Notes: a model not told the origin generated them from the sequence alone. DNA of 64,000 nucleotides from Rhodopseudomonas sp. P2A-2r (GCF_026015985.1 NZ_CP110389.1:1334001-1398000), one strand, 5' to 3'; counted from the stretch's first letter, positions 31,712 to 40,484 are shown. Program-made: numbers and translations.

Positions 31712-32494
31712 TTAGCGGTTGAGCAGCTTCAGCGCCGCTTCGTGCACGCGCGGGTCGCCGGCAGCGACAATGCGACCGCCGCTCTGGGCCGGCTGGCCCT
31801 CCCAGTTGGTGATGACGCCGCCAGCGCCGGTCACGATCGGGATCAGCGCGGCGATATCGTAGGGCTTCAATTCGGTCTCGATGACGATGTCGAGATGGCC
31901 GGCGGCCAGCATGCAGTAGGAGTAGCAGTCGCCGCCGTAGCGCGTCAGCCTGACCTCGCTCTCCACGCGGTGAAAGGCCTCGCGGTCGGCGGTGTTCATC
32001 AGCAGTGGGCTGGTGGTGAACGAGGCGGCCTCCTGCAGCGAGGCGCAGCGCCGCACCGCCAGCTTGCGATTGCCGGTCGGCCCCTGGTAGCGCGCCGAAC
32101 CGCTGTCGCCGCTGAAGCGCTCGCCGATATAGGGCTGGTGCATCATTCCGAATACCGGCGTGCCCCGGTGCAGCAGCGCGATCAGCGTGCCCCAGATCGG
32201 AAATCCGGAGATGAACGATTTGGTGCCGTCGATCGGATCGAGCACCCAGACATATTCGGCGTCTTCGCGCTCACTGCCAAATTCCTCGCCGACAATTCCG
32301 TGTTGAGGAAAGTTCTGCTTGATCAGCCGGCGCATCACGGCTTCCGCCGCGCGATCGGCCTCGGTCACCGGGTCGAAGTCCAGGCTGCTGCCCTTGTTAT
32401 CGATGCTGAGCGAGGTGCGGAAGAACGGCAGGATGGTTTCGCCGGAAGCGGTCGCGAGGCGGCCGATGAAGGCTGTGAAGTCGATAACCGTCAC
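31712..32494 (-). CDS. hisN: Histidinol-phosphatase (inositol monophosphatase family)
   Basis: The 260-residue protein starts at GTG 32494 (MTVIDFTAFIGRLATASGE). It has the magnesium-binding motifs of the family: TEADRAAEAVMRRLI, GIVGEEFGSE, WVLDPIDGTKSFISGFPIWG and late PYDIAALIPIVTGAGGVITNWEG. In Rhizobiales this subgroup is HisN, which dephosphorylates histidinol phosphate in histidine synthesis. Inositol-1-phosphatase activity is an alternative but less likely given the length and the DPIDGTKSF signature. The N-formylglutamate amidohydrolase gene nearby on the same strand is a frequent neighbour. Confidence 0.88.
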   Translation of the reverse strand: MTVIDFTAFIGRLATASGETILPFFRTSLSIDNKGSSLDFDPVTEADRAAEAVMRRLIKQNFPQHGIVGEEFGSEREDAEYVWVLDPIDGTKSFISGFPIWGTLIALLHRGTPVFGMMHQPYIGERFSGDSGSARYQGPTGNRKLAVRRCASLQEAASFTTSPLLMNTADREAFHRVESEVRLTRYGGDCYSYCMLAAGHLDIVIETELKPYDIAALIPIVTGAGGVITNWEGQPAQSGGRIVAAGDPRVHEAALKLLNR

Positions 32495-32695
32495 GGGGGC
32501 ATCCTTTGCGGCGCTCGGGCATGAGCTCGTCGCCTCCTATACAGGGCGATCTCTTTGACTGCATCTCTCCATCGCCGATTCGTGAAGGATTATCCTGTCA
32601 GCGGAGTGCTGAATCGCATTGAGATTTCGATAAGTGGGGTGGCCGATGCCGATCACGAAATCGGGATTGAAGTGAATATTAATTCATTACAACGA

Positions 32696-32724
32696 TTGGT
32701 CAAAAGGGCTGACGTTTATATAAC
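32696..32724 (+). promoter_or_regulatory. Sigma-70-like promoter of the hisN-flp intergenic RNA
   Basis: TTGGTC (32696-32701) and TATAAC (32719-32724) are separated by 17 bases in an AT-rich stretch that contrasts with the surrounding GC-rich sequence. Transcription would start near 32731 and run to the terminator ending at 32936. Confidence 0.55.
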
Positions 32725-32730
32725 CTATTG

Positions 32731-32936
32731 ATATATATTAGGAGTTTTGTGAATTGTAGCCATTTTCTTGGGGCCACCCATGCAAAAAGCGCATGCAAAA
32801 CCCAGCAAAAACTCTTGCTCTTTGTGCGCCGCGGCCGCATATTGTTGCGGTGCGGTAACGCCTCGCGTTATCGCTGCCCTCCTTGGGCGTTTCCTCCCTA
32901 GACTTGGGCCGCTTGCCAACGCAAGCGGCCCTTTTT
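32731..32936 (+). ncRNA. Candidate small RNA (or 50-codon small protein gene) with anti-Shine-Dalgarno loops
   Basis: A promoter at 32696-32724 and a perfect intrinsic terminator at 32906-32936 bracket about 200 bases with no recognised gene. The RNA would form a hairpin ggtaacgc/gcgttatc (about 32852-32870), then a short hairpin gccc-tcctt-gggc (about 32875-32888) that exposes CCUCCUU, then a single-stranded UUCCUCCC before the terminator. CCUCC-type loops complementary to ribosome sites are typical of trans-acting alphaproteobacterial small RNAs. The same stretch also holds an open frame of 50 codons from GTG 32749 to TAG 32901, with a taggag site four bases upstream and a Cys/Arg-rich product (NCSHFLGATHAKSACK at its start). 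Both readings are possible. Confidence 0.45.
32906..32936 (+). terminator. Strong intrinsic terminator of the hisN-flp intergenic RNA
   Basis: A perfect 11-bp stem (gggccgcttgc with gcaagcggccc) closes a 4-base loop (caac) and is followed by TTTTT. It is oriented to end a + strand transcript, yet both flanking annotated genes are on the minus strand. Confidence 0.9.
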
Positions 32937-33107
32937 CTTTGAGCACATGGAGCCGTCGTGTCGAGTGATCGATGGACGGCGCCCGGGCCTCGTCTAGCTT
33001 CGTCTTCTCACCCCGACAGCCTCGGGTGACACTGACGAATGGGAGGGCCTCGGGAGGTCGCCGTGCTGGCTGAGAACCTGCATCGACTGGCCGAGAGTCC
33101 GGCCGCC

Positions 33108-33272
33108 TTACTTCAGCGACCCGTTGATATCGCTGAACTTGGTGTTGATATTGGTGCCGAGGCCATTCACGACCGCGATGATGGCCAATGAAATTCCGGC
33201 GGCGATCAGTCCGTATTCGATTGCCGTTGCGCCCGATTCGTCGGACCAAAAAGCCTTCAGTTTCCGTCTCAT
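33108..33272 (-). CDS. Flp family type IVb pilin
   Basis: The 54-residue prepilin has the family layout MRRKLKAFWSDESGATAIEYGL. A prepilin peptidase cuts after the glycine, leaving ATAIEYGLIAAGISLAIIAVV, the hydrophobic helix that packs the Flp/Tad pilus core. Start ATG 33272 has an aggtag-like site. None of the Tad assembly genes (tadA, rcpA, tadV) is in the window, so this pilin is separate from its machinery. It could supply a Tad system encoded elsewhere. Confidence 0.93.
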   Translation of the reverse strand: MRRKLKAFWSDESGATAIEYGLIAAGISLAIIAVVNGLGTNINTKFSDINGSLK

Positions 33273-33414
33273 GCTACCTCCTGTGCATTGCGCGGTGGGT
33301 ATGTACCGCAGGCACAAATCTGGATGGGGGAACCTAAGGTTGAGTAAACGGGTTGTGTAAAATTATGCCGGCACATTGCCGCACCCAGGCACCGGCGCGA
33401 AACGCCGCCGATGC

Positions 33415-34302
33415 CTATTCGGCCGCAGCCTGGAACGGGCCGAGCTCGCTCAGCGGGATACCGGCAAGCGCCTCGGCGAGAACCGTAAAGTGTCCGGCGA
33501 TCTCGGCGAATCGTTCGGTGCGCTCGCGGCGGCGTTCATCCATGTAGATGGCCCGGTTGAGCTCGATCTGGATCGCGTGCAACCCACTGGCGGGATTGCC
33601 GTAATGCTCGGTGATGAAGCCTCCGGCATAGGGCTTGTTGCGGCCCAGCGCGTAGCCGAGGCCGCTGAAGGTGTCGCCGACCACGTCGACGAGAACGCTG
33701 GCGCAACTGGTGCCGTAGCGGTCGCCGATCACCACATCGGGCCGTCGCGGCTCGTCGCGGGAAATGCCGATCGACGGCATCGAATGACAATCCACCACGA
33801 TGGCTGCGCCAAAGGTCTGGTGCGCCTTGTTGATCAGCCGGCGCAACGCTCGGTGGTAGGGCTTGTACAGCGTCTCGATGCGGCTGAGGGCGTCGTCGAC
33901 GTTGATGCGCTCGCGATAAATCTCCTGGCCGTCGCCGACCACCCGCGGAATGGTCCCGAGGCCGCCCGCCACCCGCATCGAGCGGGTATTGGCGAAGCTC
34001 GGCAGCCTTCCCGTGAACATCCGCGGATCGAGTTCGTAGGGCTCGCGGTTGACGTCGACATAGGAGCGCGGGAAATGCACCCGAACCACCGGAAAACCGC
34101 GATCGCTGAGTCCGGCAATCAATTCGTCCATGAACGAATCTTCGGAGCGGCGCAGCGCCACCACGTCGATGCGCGACGCGGTCAGAAACTCGTGCGGGTA
34201 GACCGAGCCGGAGTGCGGGGAATTGAAGATGATCGGCGCGCGCCAGGTGGCGGGCTCCACGATCTCGAAGGGAGGGGACAACTCACCATCAAACTGGGTC
34301 AT
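33415..34302 (-). CDS. N-formylglutamate amidohydrolase family protein
   Basis: The 295-residue zinc-dependent hydrolase fits the HutG/N-formylglutamate amidohydrolase family. Recognisable segments are PIIFNSPHSGSVYPHEFL, ELIAGLSDRGFPVVRVHFPRSYVDVNREPYELDP, HQTFGAAIVVDCHSMPS and AGGFITEHYGNP, with the PHSG and DCHS histidines as metal ligands. It may release formate from N-formylglutamate in histidine breakdown, but no hut operon is present, so the physiological substrate is open. It precedes the cpdR gene, divergently, a recurrent neighbour pair in this bacterial group. Confidence 0.93.
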   Translation of the reverse strand: MTQFDGELSPPFEIVEPATWRAPIIFNSPHSGSVYPHEFLTASRIDVVALRRSEDSFMDELIAGLSDRGFPVVRVHFPRSYVDVNREPYELDPRMFTGRLPSFANTRSMRVAGGLGTIPRVVGDGQEIYRERINVDDALSRIETLYKPYHRALRRLINKAHQTFGAAIVVDCHSMPSIGISRDEPRRPDVVIGDRYGTSCASVLVDVVGDTFSGLGYALGRNKPYAGGFITEHYGNPASGLHAIQIELNRAIYMDERRRERTERFAEIAGHFTVLAEALAGIPLSELGPFQAAAE

Positions 34303-34582
34303 ATGCAGGCGCCGTCCCTTGGACTTCTCTGTCGATGCGAGGATTTTGCCAAACCCGGTATTTTACGGGGATCATTGTCGGCAACCCCGGTCGATCTGGC
34401 AATTGAAAAGCATCGTCGCGGCCAGGCGATCCGAAATCTCCGGTTTTGTTGATTCGCGTCGTATTCCGGCCGAATGATAGTGAGCTTCGTCCGCATGCTC
34501 GCCTCGCCTTCACCCGAAATTTACCAGACGGGGGCTTAGTGGGCGGAGTGATCCTCTTACCTGGGTTCGACGTTTAACAGCC

Positions 34583-34942
34583 ATGCATAAGATCCTCCTT
34601 GCCGAAGATGACAACGACATGCGCCGTTTCCTGGTAAAGGCGCTGGAAAACGCCGGTTTCCAGGTCTCGTCCCATGACAACGGGCTTTCAGCCTATCAGA
34701 GGCTGCGCGAGGAGCCGTTTGAAATGCTTCTAACGGATATTGTGATGCCGGAGATGGACGGAATCGAGCTGGCACGCCGCGCCAGCGAACTCGACCCCGA
34801 TATCAAGATCATGTTCATCACCGGCTTCGCCGCCGTTGCACTGAATTCGGATTCGGAAGCGCCGAAAAATGCCAAGGTATTGGCCAAGCCGGTTCATCTG
34901 CGCGAATTGGTGAGCGAAGTGAACAAGATGCTGGCGGCCTGA
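34583..34942 (+). CDS. cpdR: Single-domain response regulator CpdR
   Basis: The 119-residue receiver domain has no output domain. It shows the acidic pocket (LAEDDN, residues 7-11), the phosphoacceptor D52 in LLTDIVMPEMDG, the conserved Thr in FITGFAAVAL and the lysine in VLAKPVHL. In alphaproteobacteria this exact protein is CpdR, which, when unphosphorylated, delivers the ClpXP protease to the pole for cell-cycle proteolysis and is controlled by the CckA-ChpT relay. Its place between N-formylglutamate amidohydrolase and tRNA-Val agrees with this assignment. Confidence 0.92.
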   Translation: MHKILLAEDDNDMRRFLVKALENAGFQVSSHDNGLSAYQRLREEPFEMLLTDIVMPEMDGIELARRASELDPDIKIMFITGFAAVALNSDSEAPKNAKVLAKPVHLRELVSEVNKMLAA

Positions 34943-35046
34943 GGCCTCGGCAATTTCTTGAAAAGAGGCGAGGATCTGCCGTCAGGCCTGCTTGCCTGTC
35001 GGCATCCGAGTCGCTATACGATCCGAACCCGATACGACCGGTTCAA

Positions 35047-35121
35047 GGGCGCGTAGCTCAGCGGGAGAGCACCTCGTTGACATCGAGGGGGTCACAGGTT
35101 CGATCCCTGTCGCGCCCACCA
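35047..35121 (+). tRNA. tRNA-Val (anticodon GAC)
   Basis: The 75-base gene folds as a standard cloverleaf. The acceptor arms gggcgcg and cgcgccc pair fully, the D-arm contains gctcagcgggagagc, the anticodon stem ctcgt/cgag flanks the loop ttgacat with GAC, and the T-arm is cacaggttcgatccctgtc-like (acagg/cctgt). CCA is encoded at 35119-35121. Valine GUC/GUU codons would be read. Confidence 0.97.
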
Positions 35122-35221
35122 TCCTAAGTCGCTGTTCCGTCGTTTATTTCCATTCACCGCCCATTGCCCGGCCGAGACTTGACCACATCGGTCAGGCGAC
35201 GGCGTCAGTCGCCGTCCGCGG

Positions 35222-36706
35222 CTATTGGCTTGCCAGCCCCCGGCGCCGTGGGAAAATCTCGCGAATCCTCGCCGCATCCCGCAGCACGCGGCGGCCCGCA
35301 GCCGAGCAGCCGAGCGCCACGCCGACCGTCAGATAGGCGATCGCAATGCCGCCGCAGAACTCCACGGCATCTGGCAGGCCGTAGCGGTTCGCCATGACGG
35401 AGAGCGAAAACACGGCGACCGCGGCGGCGACGATGGCGCCGACGATCGGAAGCAACATGCTCGTGAATCTGGCCAGCGACACCGGACCATCCCGCGTCGC
35501 GGCCCAGATGGTCAGGCCATGGATCGGAATGGAGAACACGGCGAAGGACAGCGCAACGCCGACGGCGCCCCAGGAAATTCCCACCAGCAGCGACAGCACG
35601 GACATCACGTTGCCGATCAGCCCGTATTTCAGCAGCTGAGCCGTGCGCCCCTGGGTGATCATGAGCCAGGTCGCAACGGTGCCCAGCGGAGTCATCAGGC
35701 TGCCAAATGCGAAGAACGATACGATCGGCGAGCAGTCGATCCATTTCGGGCCGTAAAGCAGGCTGACCGCCGCATCGGACTGGATCGCGATGCATAGCAG
35801 GCCGGGCAACGTCACCAGCAGCGTGGCTTCCGCGATCTGCATGAACGCCTTGCGATACTGCTCATCGTCGTCGAGCAGCCGGGCGAGCACGGTCTCCGCG
35901 ATCCGCGAGATCGGTGCCAGAATCTGCATGTAGGACATGGAGACCAGCTTGAACGCCCGATCGAACAACCCGACCTGAATCACGCCAAATAGCCGGCCCA
36001 CCAGGACCGGGCTCAGATTGGCCGCGAAGAACGATCCGATCGACAGCCCGGTCAGGTGCGCGCCGAAGCGCAGGATGGGTATGGATTTTCGGAGGTCGCG
36101 CGGCCAGGAAGGACGGAAATCGGAGGCGATCCAGGCAATCGAGCCGGCCATGAACGCATGCGTGGCCTGCCCGATGACGATCGACCAGTAGCCGAACCCG
36201 TGAAGCGCCGTAGCGATGGATGCAATGACGTTGCCGATCACCGGAAGGATCTCGATGAGCAGCAGCGGCACCGGTCGTATGCCCCGCACCAGCAGCGCGA
36301 TCTGCTGTGAGGAAAGACTGTTGACCAGGATTACGAACGACAGCGCGACCAGCACGGATGCGACGCGGCTGTCTCCATAGAAGGAGGCGGCCGCCGGAGC
36401 CACGGCCGCGATCGCCATCGCCACCGTGAGGCCCAGCCCGGCATTCATCCAGAAGATCAGGTTGCTTTCGTTCCGGGTCAGGCCGGGCCTCTGGACGGTC
36501 GCCTGCGACAGGCCCAGATCGTTGAAGATGGAAAGAAAGCTGAAGACCGGCACGCACATCGCCACGATGCCGAAATCGACCGGGCTCAACAAGCGGGCCA
36601 GCACGACCTGAGAGCCGAACAGAAGAACCGCCTTCACAAGCTGCGCTGCCACGCTGAGCACGGCCCAGCGCGACGCCTTTAGCATCAGATCAGGCGAGTG
36701 GGGCAT
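35222..36706 (-). CDS. Lipopolysaccharide / polysaccharide flippase (Wzx-type, MOP superfamily)
   Basis: The 494-residue protein has about 12-14 membrane segments, starting with VAAQLVKAVLLFGSQVVLARLLSPVDFGIVAM, the hallmark start of MOP polysaccharide flippases. It should turn lipid-linked oligosaccharide to the periplasmic face. Segment FNDLGLSQATVQRPGLTRNE and the LVSMSYMQILAPISRIAETVLARLL region also fit this family. It ends 100 bases from tRNA-Val and lies divergent from a methyltransferase and acyltransferase pair, which together suggest a small surface polysaccharide modification module. Confidence 0.93.
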   Translation of the reverse strand: MPHSPDLMLKASRWAVLSVAAQLVKAVLLFGSQVVLARLLSPVDFGIVAMCVPVFSFLSIFNDLGLSQATVQRPGLTRNESNLIFWMNAGLGLTVAMAIAAVAPAAASFYGDSRVASVLVALSFVILVNSLSSQQIALLVRGIRPVPLLLIEILPVIGNVIASIATALHGFGYWSIVIGQATHAFMAGSIAWIASDFRPSWPRDLRKSIPILRFGAHLTGLSIGSFFAANLSPVLVGRLFGVIQVGLFDRAFKLVSMSYMQILAPISRIAETVLARLLDDDEQYRKAFMQIAEATLLVTLPGLLCIAIQSDAAVSLLYGPKWIDCSPIVSFFAFGSLMTPLGTVATWLMITQGRTAQLLKYGLIGNVMSVLSLLVGISWGAVGVALSFAVFSIPIHGLTIWAATRDGPVSLARFTSMLLPIVGAIVAAAVAVFSLSVMANRYGLPDAVEFCGGIAIAYLTVGVALGCSAAGRRVLRDAARIREIFPRRRGLASQ

Positions 36707-37039
36707 TGTAGCGCGCGATCTCCAATGGGCGTCAAAGGCTGCTGGTGGTGGTACCGCAGGGGCTATCGTTCGCCGGTTAACATTCCCCGCGCGGGAACAA
36801 CCTCGATTGCATTGCCCTCATGTCCGATTGAGCATTCTCTGCGCGGGCAGGCAAGAAAACCTTCAAGAGGTTCTTAACAGCCCACCGCCTGGAACCTGGT
36901 TGGCGCCATCTCAAAGTTAACTAAGTGTGGATTTTGCAGTTCCGCCATTTGCATGTGTTGCGCTAAGAAACAGCCGTGGCGCCACGACGTCGGATTGCTG
37001 CGGCCGCCATCATGATTTCCGAAGATGGATGGTTGCGAC
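36707..37039. other. Intergenic region between flippase and methyltransferase
   Basis: The 333 bases separate two divergent genes and probably hold both promoters. The sequence is less GC-rich than its surroundings, especially around 36770-36960. I see no gene, repeat or clear promoter consensus. Confidence 0.45.
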
Positions 37040-38128
37040 ATGAATGCAGATGCCGTTTGTCCCGCATGCGCCAAAGCCGACCTTCAATCGCAGTTCTCGG
37101 TATCGGCTTCGCAGGCCGCTCAATCCATCGTTCTTCCGACTGCCGACCGCGATCGCAACCAGCGGCTTGAGGCGCATATCCGGTTCCTTTGGGGCGCGGA
37201 CCGATGCGAGATCCTGAAGTGCAGGAACTGCGGATTCGGCTTCTCCCATCCGTTCGTGGCCGGCGATGCCGATTTCTACAACCTTGCGAATTCCGATGTG
37301 TCCTATCCGCAGGCGAAATGGGAATTCACCCGCACCATCGAAGCGTTGCGACGGTCGCGCCGCAACAATGCGAGCGTCCTTGAAGTCGGCGCCGGCGACG
37401 GATTTTTCCTGGACATGCTGGGGGCGGAGTCGATCGAAGCCAGGAACATCACCGCGGTCGAGTACAACACCAAATCGATCCGCAATCTCGAAAGCCGTGG
37501 CTATCGCACCATTGCCAGCGATATTCGCGACAAGCAGTTCGATGCCTATCAATCCGCATTCGATTTCATCTTCCTGTTCCAGGTCGTGGAGCACATGAGC
37601 GGTCTGGACGATCTGTTCGATCGTCTTCGCTATCTCCTGAAATCCGGCGGATCGGTTTTCATCGCGGTCCCCAACCCGCGGCGGATCGAGTACCAGGAGG
37701 CCAACGACTCGGTTCTGGACATGCCGCCCAATCATGTCGGACGATGGACGCCCCAGGCATTTTCCGAACTCAGCGCGCGCCACGGCATGCGCGTCGTCGC
37801 CAGCGAAATCGAGCCCATCGACTGGGTCGAGTTTCTCGAGCACGACATATCGTATAGCCATATCAGGCGGACCCAGCTGAAGCCGGATGGCATCCCGGCT
37901 CGCATCCGCAGTCTCCCGCGCGGCAAATTCCGCCGCCTCGCGGAGGCCGCGGCCGCTGTTGCCTATATTCCGGCTCGCCTGGGTGCGTGGGCTTCCGCAT
38001 ACCGCGATCGTCGGAATATGGGCGGATCGCTTTGGGTACAGCTGGAACGAGATCCTGCGTATCTGCCGCCGGCGTCGTCTCGCCAGGATCATCCGTCGGC
38101 TTCAGCGCCCCCTGTGACGGCAATCTGA
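37040..38128 (+). CDS. Class I SAM-dependent methyltransferase with N-terminal zinc ribbon
   Basis: The 362-residue protein starts at ATG 37040 (alternative ATG 37025 adds five residues). An N-terminal zinc ribbon is formed by CPAC near residue 7 and CRNC in CEILKCRNCGFGFSHP. The methyltransferase domain has motif I VLEVGAGDGFFLDMLG, FDFIFLFQVVEHMSGLDDLF and LKSGGSVFIAVPNPRR. Such proteins methylate sugars or lipid-linked intermediates in surface polysaccharide synthesis. It sits 9 bases ahead of the acyltransferase gene on the same strand, so the two form an operon. Confidence 0.88.
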   Translation: MNADAVCPACAKADLQSQFSVSASQAAQSIVLPTADRDRNQRLEAHIRFLWGADRCEILKCRNCGFGFSHPFVAGDADFYNLANSDVSYPQAKWEFTRTIEALRRSRRNNASVLEVGAGDGFFLDMLGAESIEARNITAVEYNTKSIRNLESRGYRTIASDIRDKQFDAYQSAFDFIFLFQVVEHMSGLDDLFDRLRYLLKSGGSVFIAVPNPRRIEYQEANDSVLDMPPNHVGRWTPQAFSELSARHGMRVVASEIEPIDWVEFLEHDISYSHIRRTQLKPDGIPARIRSLPRGKFRRLAEAAAAVAYIPARLGAWASAYRDRRNMGGSLWVQLERDPAYLPPASSRQDHPSASAPPVTAI

Positions 38129-38137
38129 GAATCTCAT

Positions 38138-39259
38138 GTGTCCCAGAACTTAAGGAAAATTCCCTACCTTCCGGCGCTCGACGGCGTCCGCGCAATTGCG
38201 GTGCTGCTCGTCGTCTGGTCGCACTTTCCTTACGTCTCGGACTCGGCCATCTCCATGTCGATCTGGAAGGCCGGGCAGGCGCTTCGCGTCGGATATTTCG
38301 GCGTTGACCTGTTCTTTGTGTTGAGCGGATTCCTGATTACCAGAATTCTTCTGAGCGAGCTGGAGCGGACGGGCGCGATCTGCTACCGGAATTTCTTCGT
38401 CAAGCGCGTTCTGCGCATTTTTCCGATCTACTATTTGTGCGTTGCTGTTTTTGCAGTCTGCTTCGTCTGGAACAGAGACCTTTTGTTGAGTCTCCTGAGT
38501 TACACTTTCAATTGGTACAAGCCGTTTCATGTGGAGCCCATCGCGCTCGAGCACACGTGGTCGCTTTCGGTTGAGGAGCAGTTCTATCTTCTCTGGCCGC
38601 CATTGTTGGCCGTGCTGCCTGGCAGGCTGAGAGGCGTCACGACGGCAGTGGTGGTTCCTGCCGCGAGCATAGCGATTGCCCTGGTGATCTCGGCGAGCTT
38701 CGAAGGCAGTCTTGCGGCGAATATCATCTATATGTCGACCGCGACGCGCATGATCTCGCTGTCACTTGGCGCGTATCTGGCCGTGGTGGAATCCGCGCGG
38801 GGCTCGTCGGAAACATGGCGCTCCGTTTCGGTCCTCGTCGCCGGCACCGTCGTCCTGTTGCTCGACAATGTTGCTCGCGGCGTCCATTTGATCGCACCGG
38901 GCGGCTTTTACTGGAGCTTCGCGCTGTTCGGCTACGCGATGGTCTCGTGCGGGACGGTTGCGACATTGATTTTCTCGGATGGAAAAGCCGTCGCCTTCGT
39001 CAAGGATGTGCTGATCCTGAAACCCATTCGATATATCGGCAAAATCTCCTATGGCCTCTACCTCTATCACCTGCTGATCTTGTTCCTGCTGAACATCGCG
39101 CCGTATCAAACGGAGGGTGTCGGCACGTCGTTGTGGCGGCTGGCGGTGGCGGCTGTTCTGACGTTCGTGGTGGCGCACCTGTCGTATCGCTATATCGAGC
39201 TTCCGCTGCTCGGCTTGAAAGGTAGCTTGACGCTGAAGCAGGCGCCGGCGACGGTTTAA
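38138..39259 (+). CDS. Acyltransferase family 3 membrane protein (OafA/YrhL type)
   Basis: The 373-residue protein starts at GTG 38138 (VSQNLRKIPYLPALDGVRA). It has about ten membrane segments and the family signatures LPALDGVRAIAVLLVVWSHF, FFVLSGFLITRILL and HTWSLSVEEQFYLLWP. The last contains the conserved catalytic-type H/E. It transfers acetyl or other acyl groups to surface polysaccharide. There is no attached SGNH domain. It forms an operon with the preceding methyltransferase and is close to the flippase, consistent with sugar decoration. Confidence 0.92.
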   Translation: MSQNLRKIPYLPALDGVRAIAVLLVVWSHFPYVSDSAISMSIWKAGQALRVGYFGVDLFFVLSGFLITRILLSELERTGAICYRNFFVKRVLRIFPIYYLCVAVFAVCFVWNRDLLLSLLSYTFNWYKPFHVEPIALEHTWSLSVEEQFYLLWPPLLAVLPGRLRGVTTAVVVPAASIAIALVISASFEGSLAANIIYMSTATRMISLSLGAYLAVVESARGSSETWRSVSVLVAGTVVLLLDNVARGVHLIAPGGFYWSFALFGYAMVSCGTVATLIFSDGKAVAFVKDVLILKPIRYIGKISYGLYLYHLLILFLLNIAPYQTEGVGTSLWRLAVAAVLTFVVAHLSYRYIELPLLGLKGSLTLKQAPATV

Positions 39260-39347
39260 TAGCGGCGGTGGGGTGGGGTGAGGCGCAGGCGTTGCCCGCG
39301 GGCCGTGCGTGGGTGCAATGCGGACCGCCTGCATCCCCGATATTCAG

Positions 39348-40484
39348 TCAGGTTGCGATCCCCGCCCATTTGGCCGCCAGCGCGGCGTAGATCGCGGTGG
39401 CGACGCGGATACGGTCGACTTCGCAATATTCGTCGGTCTGATGCGCCTTGGCGGCCTCGCCGGGGCCGAGAATGATCGTTGGTGGGTTGCCGAAGGCCGG
39501 CGTCAGCACCGAGGCGTCGGTGAAATAGGGTGCGGTTCGTGGCGCGGCGTCAGGTGTTTCCCCGGTGATCGCCTGCACCACGTCGCAGACCTGCCGGATC
39601 CACGGATCCGACGGGTCGGTCCACACCGAGCCGACATCGACGATCGGCTCCAGCGTGACGTCGGCCCCAAGCTCGGCGGCGAGGTGTTCGCGGATGCGGG
39701 CATGGTCGAGGCCGGGAATGCTGCGGATGTCGATGCCGATTTCGGCGCGGTCGGGGACGGAATTGACATTCAGCCCGGCCTGCACGGTGCCCACATTGAG
39801 GGTCGGCGATCCCAGATGCGGATGCGCGGCGATGTTGAACTGGAAGTTCTCCAGCGCGATCAGGGCGCGCGCGGCCTTGTAGGCGGCGTTGACGCCGAGA
39901 TGCGGCATCGAGCCGTGCGCGGTGACGCCGGTCATCACGGCGCGCAGCCACAGCGCGCCCTTGTGGCCGACCACGGCAACGTTGGAGGTAGGCTCCGCCA
40001 CCACGATGGCGCCGGCGCGGCCGAGCACGCCGGCCTCCGCCAGCAGGAACGCGCCCTCGCAGCCGATCTCTTCGCCGGCGGTGATCACCAGCACCACGCC
40101 GGTGGCCGAATGGATCAACTGGTCGGCGATGCCGCAGACGGCCGCGACAAAGGCGGCGACGCCGCACTTCATGTCGGAAGAGCCGCGCCCGTAAAGTCTG
40201 CCCTCCAGGATGGCACCGGCGAAGGGGTCGACGCTCCAGGCGGCGTTGCCGAGCGGCACGGTGTCGACATGGCCGGTGAAGCACAGCGGCGGCTTGCCAG
40301 TGCTGCCGCCGATCCGCGCGATCAGGTTGGCGCGGTCGGTGCCGAACGCGTGGACCTCGGTGGCGAAGCCGGCGGCGTGCAGCACCGCTTCCAGATGCTG
40401 GATGCAGACCATCTCCTGGCCGGGCGGATTGATGGTGTTGAGCGCGATCAGCTCGCGCGACAAAGCGATGGGGTCGATGATCAT
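39348..40484 (-). CDS. M20 family deacetylase/deacylase (ArgE/DapE-like)
   Basis: The 378-residue zinc peptidase starts at ATG 40484 (MIIDPIALSRELIALNTINPPGQ). It contains the metal-binding histidine in LCFTGHVDTVPLG, DPFAGAILEGRLYGRGSSDMKCG, the acid base VLVITAGEEIGCEGAFLLA and the GTVQAGLNVNSVPDRAEIGIDI dimerisation domain. It resembles acetylornithine deacetylase ArgE, but also related succinyl-diaminopimelate desuccinylases and other amidases. The acylated substrate is not known from context. It is divergent from the MarR efflux operon. Confidence 0.9.
   Translation of the reverse strand: MIIDPIALSRELIALNTINPPGQEMVCIQHLEAVLHAAGFATEVHAFGTDRANLIARIGGSTGKPPLCFTGHVDTVPLGNAAWSVDPFAGAILEGRLYGRGSSDMKCGVAAFVAAVCGIADQLIHSATGVVLVITAGEEIGCEGAFLLAEAGVLGRAGAIVVAEPTSNVAVVGHKGALWLRAVMTGVTAHGSMPHLGVNAAYKAARALIALENFQFNIAAHPHLGSPTLNVGTVQAGLNVNSVPDRAEIGIDIRSIPGLDHARIREHLAAELGADVTLEPIVDVGSVWTDPSDPWIRQVCDVVQAITGETPDAAPRTAPYFTDASVLTPAFGNPPTIILGPGEAAKAHQTDEYCEVDRIRVATAIYAALAAKWAGIAT

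Noticed and set aside
32768..32968. An open frame on the + strand through the hisN-flp terminator
   Set aside because: It reads through the perfect terminator stem and lacks a ribosome site; the GTG-started frame at 32749, which stops before the terminator, is the better candidate.
35047..39259. Integrated element at tRNA-Val with an attachment-site duplication
   Set aside because: No integrase gene and no second copy of the tRNA 3' end was seen in the window.
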